Assembly: GCA_010912705.1 (NCBI GenBank)
Contig: POWB01000016.1
Coordinates: 47,247 to 111,246, forward strand
DNA: 64,000 nt
Direction of reading: 5' to 3'
Source: Halochromatium sp.
Lineage (GTDB): Bacteria; Pseudomonadota; Gammaproteobacteria; Chromatiales; Chromatiaceae
Made by a program: the position numbers and the translations under genes. Shown here piece by piece: positions 1 through 8,088 of this stretch; within the stretch, counting starts at the first letter, position 1; every line of letters starts with the position of its first letter. The notes beneath the pieces are model-generated. The model ran no database searches and had not been told where the DNA came from. It saw only the letters and a list, made by a program, of their open reading frames with translations.

Positions 1-773
1 TGCATGGGTTTTCCGCGAGTTCCGAGGAAATCCGTCCAGTGCCAGATCTGGTCGCAGCAGCGCTCGGCGCCAACCTTCTCTTCGCCCGTTTAACTGGACA
101 TGGCCGCGATGGCGACGCACTGGCAGCAGCTCGGGCCGGAGACTGGGTAAATGACACAGCACTGTTCCTTGATCTGGCACGGAAAATTGGGGAGCAGGTA
201 TTGATCATCGGCACCTCTGCCGGCGGCACCTTGGCAGCCTATGCCGCGACCGAGCCCGATATGGCCGAGGATGTCGCAGCTATCGTACTGATCTCACCGA
301 GTTTTCGGCTGGCAAATCCGGCAGGCGTGCTGATCGAGCTTGGCTTTGCTCGCAACTACCTCCCCTATCTCGTCGGGCCGGAAAGCGGATTCGAGCCGAT
401 CAGTGATCAACATGCGCAGTATTGGACCACGCGTTATGGCTCGGAGGTTTTGAGCAGTCTCGGCGCCTTGATGCGCGAAACCCGCTCACGGGATTTTACA
501 GCTGTCGATCTACCAGTTCTGACGCTCTTCGCCGACGAGGATCAGGTGGTCTCAGCGCGAGCCACACGTCATCTTATGCGCAAATGGGGTGGCCCACTGA
601 CACTCGCCCCGCAGGTGCTACCCGCGAAAGGCGTACACCCCAACGCCCACGTCATCGCCGGCGATATCCTGAGCCCCGCGATGACCGAGCCGGTGACCCA
701 GGCGATCCTCGATTTCATCCTCTCCGAGCACGTTCAGCGCGACATCAATGCCGACGACAACAGTAAGGACTAA
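1..773 (+). CDS. Alpha/beta hydrolase, 5' end outside window
   Basis: The reading frame is open from the first base of the window, so the gene starts upstream; a GTG at 39 is only an internal valine codon. The first residues read HGFSASSEE, the HG oxyanion-hole motif that normally follows strand beta-3 of the alpha/beta hydrolase fold. The nucleophile elbow GTSAGG holds the serine, FADEDQVVS the likely acid, and GVHPNAHVI the likely histidine, so the triad looks complete. The substrate cannot be read from the sequence; carboxylesterase or monoacylglycerol-lipase-like activity is the family norm. The gene ends about 70 bases before tRNA-Asn. Sure of the fold, unsure of the role. Confidence 0.85.
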   Translation, partial: HGFSASSEEIRPVPDLVAAALGANLLFARLTGHGRDGDALAAARAGDWVNDTALFLDLARKIGEQVLIIGTSAGGTLAAYAATEPDMAEDVAAIVLISPSFRLANPAGVLIELGFARNYLPYLVGPESGFEPISDQHAQYWTTRYGSEVLSSLGALMRETRSRDFTAVDLPVLTLFADEDQVVSARATRHLMRKWGGPLTLAPQVLPAKGVHPNAHVIAGDILSPAMTEPVTQAILDFILSEHVQRDINADDNSKD

Positions 774-845
774 TCTAATTAGGCTGCGGAAAGATACTGC
801 TTGACGTATCCACTCAAGCCGGCTAATATAAACGGCTAAATTTAT

Positions 846-921
846 TCCCCGATAGCTCAGCCGGTAGAGCAACTGACTGTTAATCAGTGGGTCGCAAGTT
901 CGAGTCTTGCTCGGGGAGCCA
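846..921 (+). tRNA. tRNA-Asn (anticodon GTT)
   Basis: This is a 76-nt cloverleaf with CCA encoded at the end. The acceptor stem tccccga pairs with tcgggga. The anticodon stem actga/tcagt encloses the loop ctgttaa, with GTT at 879-881. The D-arm (agctcagccggtagagc) and T-arm (gttcgag) are standard. Confidence 0.97.
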
Positions 922-931
922 ATAGAAACAG

Positions 932-966
932 CAGGTTAGCCTCTATTGGGCTAACCTGTTTTGTTT
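932..966 (+). terminator. Rho-independent terminator after tRNA-Asn
   Basis: A 10-bp perfect stem, caggttagcc / ggctaacctg, has a short loop and is followed by ttttgtttt. It starts 11 bases after the tRNA CCA end. Confidence 0.85.
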
Positions 967-1171
967 TCGGTGGCTCTGGTCTCTTGCCCAAGATTAACTC
1001 CTCGGGTCGCATTTAGATGTACTATCGAGCGATCAGACGACTCAGAGCGGGCAAGGTAAAGGGTCTCGTGCCTTGGCGCAGGCGGAGATTTGGTCGGCAG
1101 GATAGGCTTCGTAGTGTCTCACATAAGCGCTTGACAGAATCTGATATCCATCCGAGAATACATAGCTCACC

Positions 1172-1248
1172 GCGCCCGTAGCTCAGCTGGATAGAGTACC
1201 TGGCTACGAACCAGGTGGTCGGAGGTTCGAATCCTTCCGGGCGCGCCA
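1172..1248 (+). tRNA. tRNA-Arg (anticodon ACG)
   Basis: This is a 77-nt cloverleaf with encoded CCA. The acceptor stem gcgcccg pairs with cgggcgc. The anticodon stem cctgg/ccagg encloses ctacgaa, with ACG at 1206-1208. A34 would be edited to inosine by TadA to read CGU, CGC and CGA codons. Confidence 0.97.
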
Positions 1249-1251
1249 TAT

Positions 1252-1286
1252 AACGGCTTAGCTTCAATGACGGCTAAGCCGTTTTT
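1252..1286 (+). terminator. Rho-independent terminator after tRNA-Arg
   Basis: An 11-bp perfect stem, aacggcttagc / gctaagccgtt, has a 10-base loop and a T-rich tail. It begins 3 bases after the tRNA. Confidence 0.9.
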
Positions 1287-1308
1287 CGTTTCCTAAGTGC
1301 GAGTCTGC

Positions 1309-1629
1309 TTACCCTGTAGCAAGATCAGCGGTGCAGCCTAAAACGCCGTTTTCGCACCGAGATACTTGATCAGTGCCGCTAGACCGCCCTCGGTCGCATA
1401 GACAACGCTTTGCTCGCGACGTGCGCGCATCCAACAGCACAAGGTCTTCGCTCTTCTTCATCGCAGCGACGATATTATCCGGCGGAATCAAGTGCATCGC
1501 CTTAGGCACCTGCTGCTCATCGAAGCTTGCAAAGAACTGCTCGTAGGTCTTCGCGAGCGTCTCATCGTAGGCCAGTGCCGGTGGGACCAACAACCATCCC
1601 GTGATCAACAACACAATAAGTCGTTTCAT
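1309..1629 (-). pseudogene. Rhodanese-like periplasmic protein, internally deleted and frameshifted
   Basis: The frame opens with a clear signal peptide (MKRLIVLLITGWLLVPPALA). It continues like an exported rhodanese up to LVLLDART, the strand before the catalytic region. After that the frame reads cysteine-rich nonsense. A second frame of the same strand, ending at a TAG at 1338, reads REQSVVYATEGGLAALIKYL, which resembles the last part of a rhodanese domain (VYxxxGGLxAL). The middle of the domain with the active-site cysteine loop is missing. I read this as an internal deletion that also shifted the frame. Its 5' end overlaps the divergent MOSC gene by about 29 bases if that gene uses the GTG at 1601. 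Confidence 0.7.
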
Positions 1630-2107
1630 CTTCGGCCGACGTCATGAACGCACTCCGATTGGTCGGTTAACGGCGATTTTTATCGCAGATCAAGCTGGCG
1701 CACCGATGCGCTCCTGCGAGCAGGCCTTGGCGATCCTGGATGGCGGGCTCGCTGAAGACCGCTATGCCAGGGGCCGAGGCTTTTGGCGATTGACCGACGG
1801 CTGTCAAGTGACCCTGATTCATGCGGAAGATCTGGCGCGTATAAAGCGCCGCCTGGGGTTATCGCTCGATGCAGGCGAGCATCGGCGCAATTTGGTGGTC
1901 TCGGGATTGGCTCGGACTGAATTGCGGGGGAGCGAAATCCGCATCGGAGAAGCCTTGTTTGAATGGCACCGTGTCCGTCCTCCCTGTGGCTATCTCGATC
2001 GCGTCTCTGGGGCTGGAACAGCAAAGGCGCTAGGACGCTCTTCAGGTCACTGTCTTCGGGTCTGCAAGACTGGCCTAATCAATGTTGGCGACCGCGTATT
2101 CGTTTAA
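1601..2107 (+). CDS. MOSC domain protein
   Basis: A small single-domain MOSC (molybdenum cofactor sulfurase C-terminal) protein of the YiiM-like kind. The conserved cysteine sits in RPPCGYLDR near residue 127, and GGLAEDRYARG and HRRNLVVSG are typical strands of the fold. Such proteins bind Moco or handle sulfur/nitrogen transfer to it; the partner here is unknown. The only good start in frame is GTG at 1601, inside the divergent rhodanese remnant, and there is no clear ribosome site. The natural start could be a few codons later if a rare codon is used. Confidence 0.8.
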   Translation: MINNTISRFIFGRRHERTPIGRLTAIFIADQAGAPMRSCEQALAILDGGLAEDRYARGRGFWRLTDGCQVTLIHAEDLARIKRRLGLSLDAGEHRRNLVVSGLARTELRGSEIRIGEALFEWHRVRPPCGYLDRVSGAGTAKALGRSSGHCLRVCKTGLINVGDRVFV

Positions 2108-2278
2108 TGGGTGGATCGCTGTGCGCAGGCTGGCCTTAGGTGGGCTTGATCTCGTCAGCAAGCAGCCAAGCTTGCCGCATAGGCCGCTCCTGACCTATGC
2201 TGCATTCTCTGAGACGCCACCCGGTGGCGCTATAAGCACGAGCTAATCACAAGCTACTAACCGGGTCGGAGGATTCTG

Positions 2279-2635
2279 ATGCGTCTGGTATTGATTGCGC
2301 TTGCAACGCTGTGGGCGGTGGGAGCGCTGGTGGCCTTCCTGCAGACGCACGATCGGCCGCTCGAGGCGAAGCTGAGCGCTGGCTACCTGGTCATCTGGCC
2401 TGCTCTGTTGGTACTGGTCTACATCAATCAACCGGTACCGCTCTGGGTGTCCGTGCCCCTGTTCTTCGGCTTTGTTCCCTGGTTCTTGGCCGGGCCGCAT
2501 CTCTGGGGCATTCTGAAGGACCCGGGCCGGATCAAGCCGGGCGAGCTGGTCGGTATCCCGATTAGCTACTGGAAGTGGGGTGGACTGGGTGCGGTGCTCT
2601 TGGGTCTGTTGTTTGATGTCCTCGTGCGACCCTGA
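2279..2635 (+). CDS. Small integral membrane protein, unknown function
   Basis: A 118-residue protein with about three or four hydrophobic segments: residues 3-20 (start possibly doubling as a signal anchor), 35-50, 56-80 and 98-115. A strong ribosome site, ggagga, lies 5 bases before the ATG. I recognise no family. It stands alone between the MOSC gene and mazG, all on the same strand but with gaps of over 100 bases. Confidence 0.7.
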   Translation: MRLVLIALATLWAVGALVAFLQTHDRPLEAKLSAGYLVIWPALLVLVYINQPVPLWVSVPLFFGFVPWFLAGPHLWGILKDPGRIKPGELVGIPISYWKWGGLGAVLLGLLFDVLVRP

Positions 2636-2756
2636 GCGACCCTTCACTGATGCGACCTAAGTGGCTGTCCATTTTTTCTTCCCGATGAACGGCTAGGTGC
2701 GATCGGCATCCGCGATCGTTTGGCCGTCTGACTGTCTCTATGATCAACTGGCTCTT

Positions 2757-3584
2757 ATGATCAATCCACTGAACAACCAGCCTCCAAACGATATCCGCAA
2801 GATTGAGGCGCTCTTACAGATCGTCGCGCGCCTGCGCGATCCTAAGCATGGCTGCCCCTGGGATCTGAAGCAGACGATGCGTAGCATCTTGCCGTTCACG
2901 CTGGAGGAGGCCTATGAGGTCGCCGAGGCGATCGAGAACGAGGATATGCCAGAGCTGCGCGAGGAGCTGGGCGACCTGCTGTTTCAGGTCGCGATCTACT
3001 CGCGCATGGCCGAGGAGCAGGATGCGTTCAGCTTCGAGGATGTGATTGAGGCGATCTGCGACAAGATGATCCGTCGGCATCCGCATGTGTTTGGCGATGT
3101 GCGGGTGGAGTCTGAGGCCGAGGTGCGGGCAAATTGGGAGCGCATGAAGGCGGATGAGCGCGAGGCCAAGCATGAGCGGCCGCATATCAGCGTCTTGGAC
3201 GGCGTGGCTCAAGCCTTGCCTGCCTTGGTGCGGGCCGAGAAGCTACAGAAGCGCGCCGCCAATGTGGGCTTTGATCTTGACGGTCTCGAGCATGTCGTCG
3301 AGAAGATTAAGGAGGAGCTGCAAGAATGCGAGGAGACCTTCGCCGAGCATGCCGAGCCAACCGAGCGCGTGCATGAGGTTGGCGACCTGCTGTTCTCCTG
3401 TGTCAATCTCGCGCGGCACCTAGGCGTTGATGCCGAGCAGGCGCTGCGTGCCGCCAACCATCGCTTTGAACGTCGCTTTCAGCGCGTCGAGGTCTGCCTG
3501 CGTGCTGCCGGGCAGGTGCCGGCCCACTCCCAGCGCGCCGAGATGGATCGGCTGTGGGAGATCATCAAGAATGAACAGCATTGA
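2757..3584 (+). CDS. mazG: Nucleoside triphosphate pyrophosphohydrolase MazG
   Basis: MazG hydrolyses (d)NTPs to the monophosphate and pyrophosphate, cleaning nucleotide pools. The protein (275 aa from the ATG at 2757) has the two tandem MazG domains of the long form. The first shows GCPWDLKQT followed by EEAYEVAEAIE and ELREELGDLLFQV, whose acidic residues bind magnesium. The second repeats KIKEELQECEETF and HEVGDLLFSCVNLARHL. The open frame extends to 2697, but the earlier residues look unlike MazG, so I chose the internal ATG. E. coli MazG has 263 residues. Its last codons overlap a possible small ORF leading into the NUDIX gene. Confidence 0.95.
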   Translation: MINPLNNQPPNDIRKIEALLQIVARLRDPKHGCPWDLKQTMRSILPFTLEEAYEVAEAIENEDMPELREELGDLLFQVAIYSRMAEEQDAFSFEDVIEAICDKMIRRHPHVFGDVRVESEAEVRANWERMKADEREAKHERPHISVLDGVAQALPALVRAEKLQKRAANVGFDLDGLEHVVEKIKEELQECEETFAEHAEPTERVHEVGDLLFSCVNLARHLGVDAEQALRAANHRFERRFQRVEVCLRAAGQVPAHSQRAEMDRLWEIIKNEQH

Positions 3585-3699
3585 AAACGCCGCGCAAATG
3601 CGGGATATCGCCAGCCGCAACGGGATTCGCAACGACATCACTGACCGCATCACCGACCGCTTGACACTGGGCGCAACCGCAGTGGTGATGACCCCATGA
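3571..3699 (+). CDS. Possible 42-residue small ORF linking mazG and the NUDIX gene
   Basis: An ATG at 3571, inside the last codons of mazG, opens a 42-codon frame. It ends in a TGA that overlaps the next gene's ATG (ATGA at 3696-3699). The product would be hydrophilic with a repeated NDITDRITDRLT segment. Overlaps at both ends are typical of translationally coupled genes, but no ribosome site is obvious and I know no homologue. It may simply be a leader peptide that keeps ribosomes moving to the NUDIX gene, or chance. Confidence 0.35.
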   Translation: MNSIENAAQMRDIASRNGIRNDITDRITDRLTLGATAVVMTP

Positions 3700-4556
3700 G
3701 CTACCTCGCTCGTATCGAGGACTGCAATCGCTGGGCTCCGGGAGCGTTCCTGCCTTTCGTTGTCGATGCGGAGCAGCTCGGAATGGCGCGCCGTGACTTC
3801 GCGGAAGCGCTGTGCGAGCTTGGCGAGCTAGACGAGACATTCTCGCTCAACGAGTCGGGGCTGCATTGGAAGGGCGCGCCGAGCGGATTTGCAGCCCGTA
3901 CCGAGGCCATGCGGCAGCTCTGCGATGCGCTGATCGCGCGCGGGCTGATCAGTCACCGCCACGGTGAGCAATACCCCGTCACCGCAAGTCGTCGCGAGGA
4001 TGCACGCTTTCTGATCGACCGCGCCTGCGCGCCTTACTTTGGTGTGCGCGCCTTTGGGCAGCACATCAATGGCTTTGTGCGCCAGCCCGATGGCCTCTGG
4101 ATGTGGATCGCGCGGCGCGCCGCCGACCGCCGTGTCTACCCAAATCGGCTTGACAACATGGTAGCCGGCGGTCTGCCTTGGGGGATCACCCTGGATGAGA
4201 ATCTGCGCAAGGAGTGTGCAGAGGAGGCGGGGATGCCGGCGGAGCTTGCCGATCGGGCTATTGCGGTGGGGGCCATCACCTACTGCCGTGCCTCCAAGCG
4301 CGGCCTCAAACCGGATGTGATGTACTGCTATGATCTCGAGCTGCCGGCAGACTTTGAGCCGCGCTGCCAAGACGGCGAGGTCGCCGGCTTCGAGCTGATG
4401 CCGATCGAGCAGGTCGCTGAGATCGTCCGCGACACCGATGAGTTCAAACTCAATTGCAACCTGGTGATCATCGATTTCTTGGTGCGCCATGGTGTGCTGA
4501 CACCCGAACATCCCGATTATCTGGAGATCGTGCAACGGCTGCGCTCGTTGACCTGA
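3696..4556 (+). CDS. NUDIX hydrolase, DUF4743 type
   Basis: A 286-residue protein with an N-terminal DUF4743-like region (residues 1-120) and a C-terminal NUDIX domain. The NUDIX box lies at about residues 163-185 (GGLPWGIT...KECAEEAGM). The REUXEEXGU core is present as KECAEEAGM, but the first glutamate of the consensus is isoleucine, which I believe is common in this subgroup. Relatives include the NUDIX half of fungal thiamine pyrophosphokinase Tnr3, where oxidised thiamine diphosphates are cleaved; whether this one does so is inference. It is probably cotranscribed with mazG, another housecleaning enzyme. Confidence 0.85.
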   Translation: MSYLARIEDCNRWAPGAFLPFVVDAEQLGMARRDFAEALCELGELDETFSLNESGLHWKGAPSGFAARTEAMRQLCDALIARGLISHRHGEQYPVTASRREDARFLIDRACAPYFGVRAFGQHINGFVRQPDGLWMWIARRAADRRVYPNRLDNMVAGGLPWGITLDENLRKECAEEAGMPAELADRAIAVGAITYCRASKRGLKPDVMYCYDLELPADFEPRCQDGEVAGFELMPIEQVAEIVRDTDEFKLNCNLVIIDFLVRHGVLTPEHPDYLEIVQRLRSLT

Positions 4557-4574
4557 TGGTCTCAGGATCGCGAG

Positions 4575-4622
4575 TCCATTTGTCCGTTCATCCGTTCATC
4601 CGTCCATCCGTCCATCCATCTG
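4575..4622 (+). repeat. Six-copy 8-bp tandem repeat upstream of ispG
   Basis: Six consecutive octamers vary around tccgtcca: tccatttg, tccgttca twice, tccgtcca twice, tccatctg. They fill most of the gap between the NUDIX stop and the ispG ATG, ending 26 bases before it. Copy-number change would alter spacing, not the coding frame. Confidence 0.9.
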
Positions 4623-4648
4623 TCTCCGACACCCGTCTCGAGGGCACT

Positions 4649-5878
4649 ATGAGCAATCAGTTTGGCATTCAACGTCGTCAATCGGTTCAAGTCATGATCG
4701 GTGGGATCGCGGTCGGTGGTGATGCGCCGATCCGGGTGCAATCGATGACCAATACCGATACCGCTGACATTGATTCCACCGTCACCCAATGTGCCGAGCT
4801 GGCCCGTGCTGGCTCTGAGCTCGTTCGGATCACCGTCAATAACGAGAGTGCGGCAGAGGCCGTGCCGCGCATTCGGGACCGACTTGCGGCGATGGGTACG
4901 CCGGTGCCCTTGATTGGCGATTTCCACTTCAATGGCCATCGGTTACTTGCTGACTACCCGGCCTGTGCCGAGGCATTAGCCAAGTACCGGATCAACCCCG
5001 GCAACGTCGGTCGCGGTGAGAAGCGCGACACCCAGTTCGCGACCATGATCGAGATCGCTTGCCGCTACGACCGCCCCGTGCGTATCGGGGTCAACTGGGG
5101 CAGCCTCGATCCGGAGCTGATCGCCCGGATGATGGATGACAATGCGCGCGCTGAACACCCAAAGCTCGCCGAGGAGGTGATGCGCGAAGCGATGGTCGAA
5201 TCGGCCGTCGGCAGCGCAGTGCGCGCCGAGGAGCTCGGCCTTGGTCGCGATCACATCATCCTCTCCTGCAAGATGAGTGGGGTGCAGGATCTGATCGCGG
5301 TCTACCGAATGCTCGCTGCGCGCACTGACCATGCCCTGCATCTGGGTTTGACCGAAGCCGGCATGGGGTCGAAGGGGATCGTTGCCTCGACCGCCGCGCT
5401 GGCGGTGATCCTGCAGGAGGGGATTAGCGACACCATCCGTGTCTCCCTGACCCCGGCGCCGGGCGAATCCCGCACCCGCGAGGTGGTGGTGGCACAGGAG
5501 ATCCTGCAGACCATGGGAATGCGCTCATTTGCCCCCATGGTCACTGCCTGTCCTGGCTGCGGCCGGACCACGAGCACGCTGTTCCAGGAGCTTGCCGAAG
5601 ACATCCAGGGCTATCTGCGCGATCAGATGCCGGTCTGGCGCGAGACCTATCCGGGCGTCGAGACCCTGCAGGTGGCCGTGATGGGCTGCGTGGTCAATGG
5701 CCCTGGCGAAAGCAAGCATGCCAACATCGGCATCAGCTTACCAGGGACCGGTGAGCAGCCCTCGGCACCGGTCTATATTGATGGCGAGAAGGCCACCACG
5801 CTCAAGGGAGCGAATATCAGTGAACAGTTCAAGGCGATGGTGAACAACTACATCAGCGAGCGTTTTAGCGCCCAATAA
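4649..5878 (+). CDS. ispG: 4-hydroxy-3-methylbut-2-en-1-yl diphosphate synthase (flavodoxin)
   Basis: IspG (GcpE) converts MEcPP to HMBPP in the penultimate step of the MEP isoprenoid pathway, using a 4Fe-4S cluster. The 409-residue protein begins [12 protein letters not shown]. It shows the TIM-barrel signature [16 protein letters not shown] and the cluster cysteines in ACPGCGRTT and [10 protein letters not shown], the latter with the catalytic glutamate. It is longer than the E. coli enzyme (372 aa), as in several other proteobacteria. The frame is open far upstream to 4454, but that part overlaps the NUDIX gene and an octamer repeat, so the ATG at 4649 is preferred. Confidence 0.95.
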   Translation: MSNQFGIQRRQSVQVMIGGIAVGGDAPIRVQSMTNTDTADIDSTVTQCAELARAGSELVRITVNNESAAEAVPRIRDRLAAMGTPVPLIGDFHFNGHRLLADYPACAEALAKYRINPGNVGRGEKRDTQFATMIEIACRYDRPVRIGVNWGSLDPELIARMMDDNARAEHPKLAEEVMREAMVESAVGSAVRAEELGLGRDHIILSCKMSGVQDLIAVYRMLAARTDHALHLGLTEAGMGSKGIVASTAALAVILQEGISDTIRVSLTPAPGESRTREVVVAQEILQTMGMRSFAPMVTACPGCGRTTSTLFQELAEDIQGYLRDQMPVWRETYPGVETLQVAVMGCVVNGPGESKHANIGISLPGTGEQPSAPVYIDGEKATTLKGANISEQFKAMVNNYISERFSAQ

Positions 5879-5915
5879 GCTCGGTTGCAACTGGATTGCG
5901 GACATTCAGTGATTT

Positions 5916-5951
5916 ATGGCGCATGACATGGCGCATGACATGGCGCATGAC
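5916..5951 (+). repeat. Three-copy 12-bp tandem repeat before the HbpS-like gene
   Basis: Three exact copies of atggcgcatgac lie between ispG and the downstream secreted protein gene. Each copy carries two ATG triplets in different frames. The unit is a multiple of three, so an upstream start within the repeat would remain in frame whatever the copy number. Confidence 0.9.
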
Positions 5952-5982
5952 CACCAACCATTCGACTGCGGAGCATATCGCA

Positions 5983-6492
5983 ATGACAACAAAGGCAATG
6001 ACTGTCTCGACCCTCGCGCTGGCGCTGGCCAGCAGCCTCTCGGCGACGACGGCGTTCGCGGCCGACGACCCGATGATGGTCTCGGTGAAGCGTCTGTCTT
6101 TGGAGACGGCACAGCGGATCGCCCAGGCCACCGTCGACGCCTGCCGCGAGAAGGGGATTCAGATCGGCGTCACCGTCGTCGACCGCGACGGCGTCGTCCA
6201 GACCCAGTTGCGTGACACCATTGCAGCGCCGATTACGATCCCGATCAGCTATAAGAAGGCCTACACCGCGGTCAACTTCAATGCAGCCACCTCAGCCCTG
6301 GAGCCACGTGCGGATACCGCCGTGGGGCGTCAGGACTTCCTGGTGATGTCAGCCGGTGGGGTCACGGTCGAGGTGGGCGGCTCGCTGGTAGCCGGTGTCG
6401 GCGTCAGTGGCGCGCCGGCCGGTGAGACCGACGAGGAATGCGCTCAAGCCGGTGTCGATGCCGTGCAAGACGATCTCGACATGGCGATGTAG
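5983..6492 (+). CDS. Secreted GlcG/HbpS-like heme-binding family protein
   Basis: A 169-residue protein with an N-terminal signal peptide cleaved after TTAFA and a GlcG/HbpS (DUF336) domain. Family landmarks are LSLETAQRIAQATVDACREK, the KKAYTAVNF segment and GGVTVEVGGSLVAGVGVSG. In Streptomyces, HbpS binds heme and signals redox stress; other members accompany glycolate or propanediol use. The role here is unknown, but it would be periplasmic. The ATG at 5983 follows ggag by 9 bases. The frame extends upstream through a 12-bp repeat, but that would put charged residues in front of the signal peptide. Confidence 0.85.
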   Translation: MTTKAMTVSTLALALASSLSATTAFAADDPMMVSVKRLSLETAQRIAQATVDACREKGIQIGVTVVDRDGVVQTQLRDTIAAPITIPISYKKAYTAVNFNAATSALEPRADTAVGRQDFLVMSAGGVTVEVGGSLVAGVGVSGAPAGETDEECAQAGVDAVQDDLDMAM

Positions 6493-6509
6493 CGGAAACG
6501 TTGATGGAT

Positions 6510-6539
6510 GCGGGGACCAACCATGGATGGTTGGCCCGC
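6510..6539. terminator. Hairpin between convergent genes
   Basis: An inverted repeat, ccaaccat gg atggttgg, is extended by gcggg/cccgc with a 2-base bulge. It lies in the 70-base gap between the plus-strand HbpS-like gene and the minus-strand DUF302 gene. It could end transcription from both sides, but there is no T-run. Confidence 0.6.
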
Positions 6540-6562
6540 AATGCTGGCTCTCCTTGAGGGGA

Positions 6563-7084
6563 TCAGAAATTACCTGTCGCTCCAGCGGTGATGATCGAGA
6601 GCATCTCACCGTTGATCGTGATCGCAATCGCCTGCAGCTCGGCCGGTAGCTCATAGGCATTGATGATCATGTCAAGGTTGAGCATCTCAAGCCAATAGCG
6701 TCCGTCGTTGTCTTCGATGAGGGCAATGGAGCAGGGCATATAGGCGGCGTAGATCGTGTTGAAGCGCACCATCTTGATGGCGTCTTCAGGCCGACAGAAT
6801 TGGAAGATCTCCAGTCTTGGCGATTCGAGACCACGCGCTTGCAGCTCGGCGCTGACATTCTGGTGACCAACCAGCTTCATGTTCAGCTCGACGGCCTTTG
6901 AGTTCATCGCGTCGATCGCGTCGTCTGGGCTGACCCCATCGGCCAGGCCGATCTTGAGCACCGTTTGGCCAATCTCGTACATATTGACCTCAGGCGCATT
7001 AACACCTTCGGTAGCTAGTGCGATCGGCAATGAGAACGGCAGCAGACAGAGTAGGGCGGCTGAAGCCAGTGTGCGTTTGAGCAT
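6563..7084 (-). CDS. Secreted DUF302 family protein
   Basis: A 173-residue protein with a signal peptide ending around SLPIALA. Its DUF302 fold is marked by LEIFQFCRPEDAIKMV, AAYMPCSIALIED and the final GRYWLEMLNLDMII stretch. DUF302 proteins are small alpha/beta proteins of unknown biochemical role, often beside cytochromes or sulfur-oxidation genes. The ATG at 7084 has a strong site, aaggag, upstream. The gene lies 48 bases downstream of the diheme cytochrome gene and is probably cotranscribed with it, which suggests a shared periplasmic role. Confidence 0.85.
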   Translation of the reverse strand: MLKRTLASAALLCLLPFSLPIALATEGVNAPEVNMYEIGQTVLKIGLADGVSPDDAIDAMNSKAVELNMKLVGHQNVSAELQARGLESPRLEIFQFCRPEDAIKMVRFNTIYAAYMPCSIALIEDNDGRYWLEMLNLDMIINAYELPAELQAIAITINGEMLSIITAGATGNF

Positions 7085-7132
7085 GGAAGGAACTCCTTGG
7101 GTGTTCATCCGCGAGCGCCGAAGCAACCCACG

Positions 7133-7834
7133 TTAATCGTCGTTATCGTCGTCTTTCTCATCGTCGTCATCATCGCTGTCGTCATCGAGTGAGGTGACAA
7201 AGGCGAGGATGTCGAGGAGGTCTTCTTCCTCATAGGCATCGAAGGTCTCGTCCTCGGGGTCATCGGCATGGATACGCTCGCCATTCTTGAACAGAGCGAT
7301 CTGCCGTGCGAGGTACTCGTGATATTGACCGCGTAATGGGGGGGAATCCTTGCGCGATTTACCCTCGGCTTTGCGCCCGTGACAGCTCTTGCAGTCGTAC
7401 TTGTAGAGTTTTCGGCCAGAGCGAGCACTGCCTTCTTCCGGCCCCGGTACATCGAGCTCGATATCGAGGTCGGAGATATAACCGGCCAGGTTCATCAGAT
7501 CCCGATCGTTTGCCGTCTTCAGACCACCGACGACAAGCATGGCGTCATAGCCACGCGCACCCGTCTGGTAGTCGCGCAGCGCATTCATCAGATAGTACTC
7601 AGGTAGCCCCGCGAGACGCGGGTATTTGCCACCGAGAATGCCCTGACCACGTTGACCATGGCAGAGCGCGCACTGGCGAAACATGACCTCTCCGGCGTCA
7701 AGGTCGGGCTCGTAATCGTCTAGGGCCTGGTTACGGGCCTCATTATCGTCAGCGGCCTGCACGGGCATGATCAGTGCGCCTAAGGCCAGTGGAACCGCAA
7801 CTAGCGCGGCGAGAAGCGAACGCGTCAGCGACAT
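7133..7834 (-). CDS. Periplasmic diheme cytochrome c with polyacidic tail
   Basis: A 233-residue exported protein (signal peptide MSLTRSLLAALVAVPLALGA...VQA) with two c-type heme sites, CALCH and CKSCH, each opening a cytochrome c domain. This is the cytochrome c4 / c553 layout of periplasmic electron carriers. Methionine ligands are probably provided after YDAMLV and in the second domain. The last 20 residues are almost all Asp/Glu, encoded by a gac/gat-rich tract, which is unusual for the family and could be a docking surface. The frame is open 50 codons further upstream, but the signal peptide fixes the start at 7834. It heads a two-gene unit with the DUF302 gene. Confidence 0.9.
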   Translation of the reverse strand: MSLTRSLLAALVAVPLALGALIMPVQAADDNEARNQALDDYEPDLDAGEVMFRQCALCHGQRGQGILGGKYPRLAGLPEYYLMNALRDYQTGARGYDAMLVVGGLKTANDRDLMNLAGYISDLDIELDVPGPEEGSARSGRKLYKYDCKSCHGRKAEGKSRKDSPPLRGQYHEYLARQIALFKNGERIHADDPEDETFDAYEEEDLLDILAFVTSLDDDSDDDDDEKDDDNDD

Positions 7835-8088
7835 CGAAACTTGCTCCGTTCTCTCTTTGGTTGGGCTTCGCTCGTGCGAAGTTTTAGAAGGTCTCAAGCC
7901 TGAATTGCCCGAGCCTTCATCGTTGTTTTCAGCGCGCCTAACATAGGCGATTGCCTGAAGCGCTGCAACCGCGCGAATAACCATAAGAAAATTGGTGAAC
8001 TAGGGTGCCGATCCAGATCTAGCCACCGCGACAGCCGTCGATTCCGATACTTCCGAGCGAAGGCTGTCGCCAAGGGTCTGCGGCTGGC

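Noticed and set aside
846..1248. tRNA pair as an integration site of a genomic island
   Set aside because: No integrase gene and no duplicated tRNA 3' end are seen downstream; only a decayed rhodanese gene follows.
4575..4622. Possible CRISPR-like array upstream of ispG
   Set aside because: The units are 8-bp head-to-tail repeats with no spacers and there are no cas genes.
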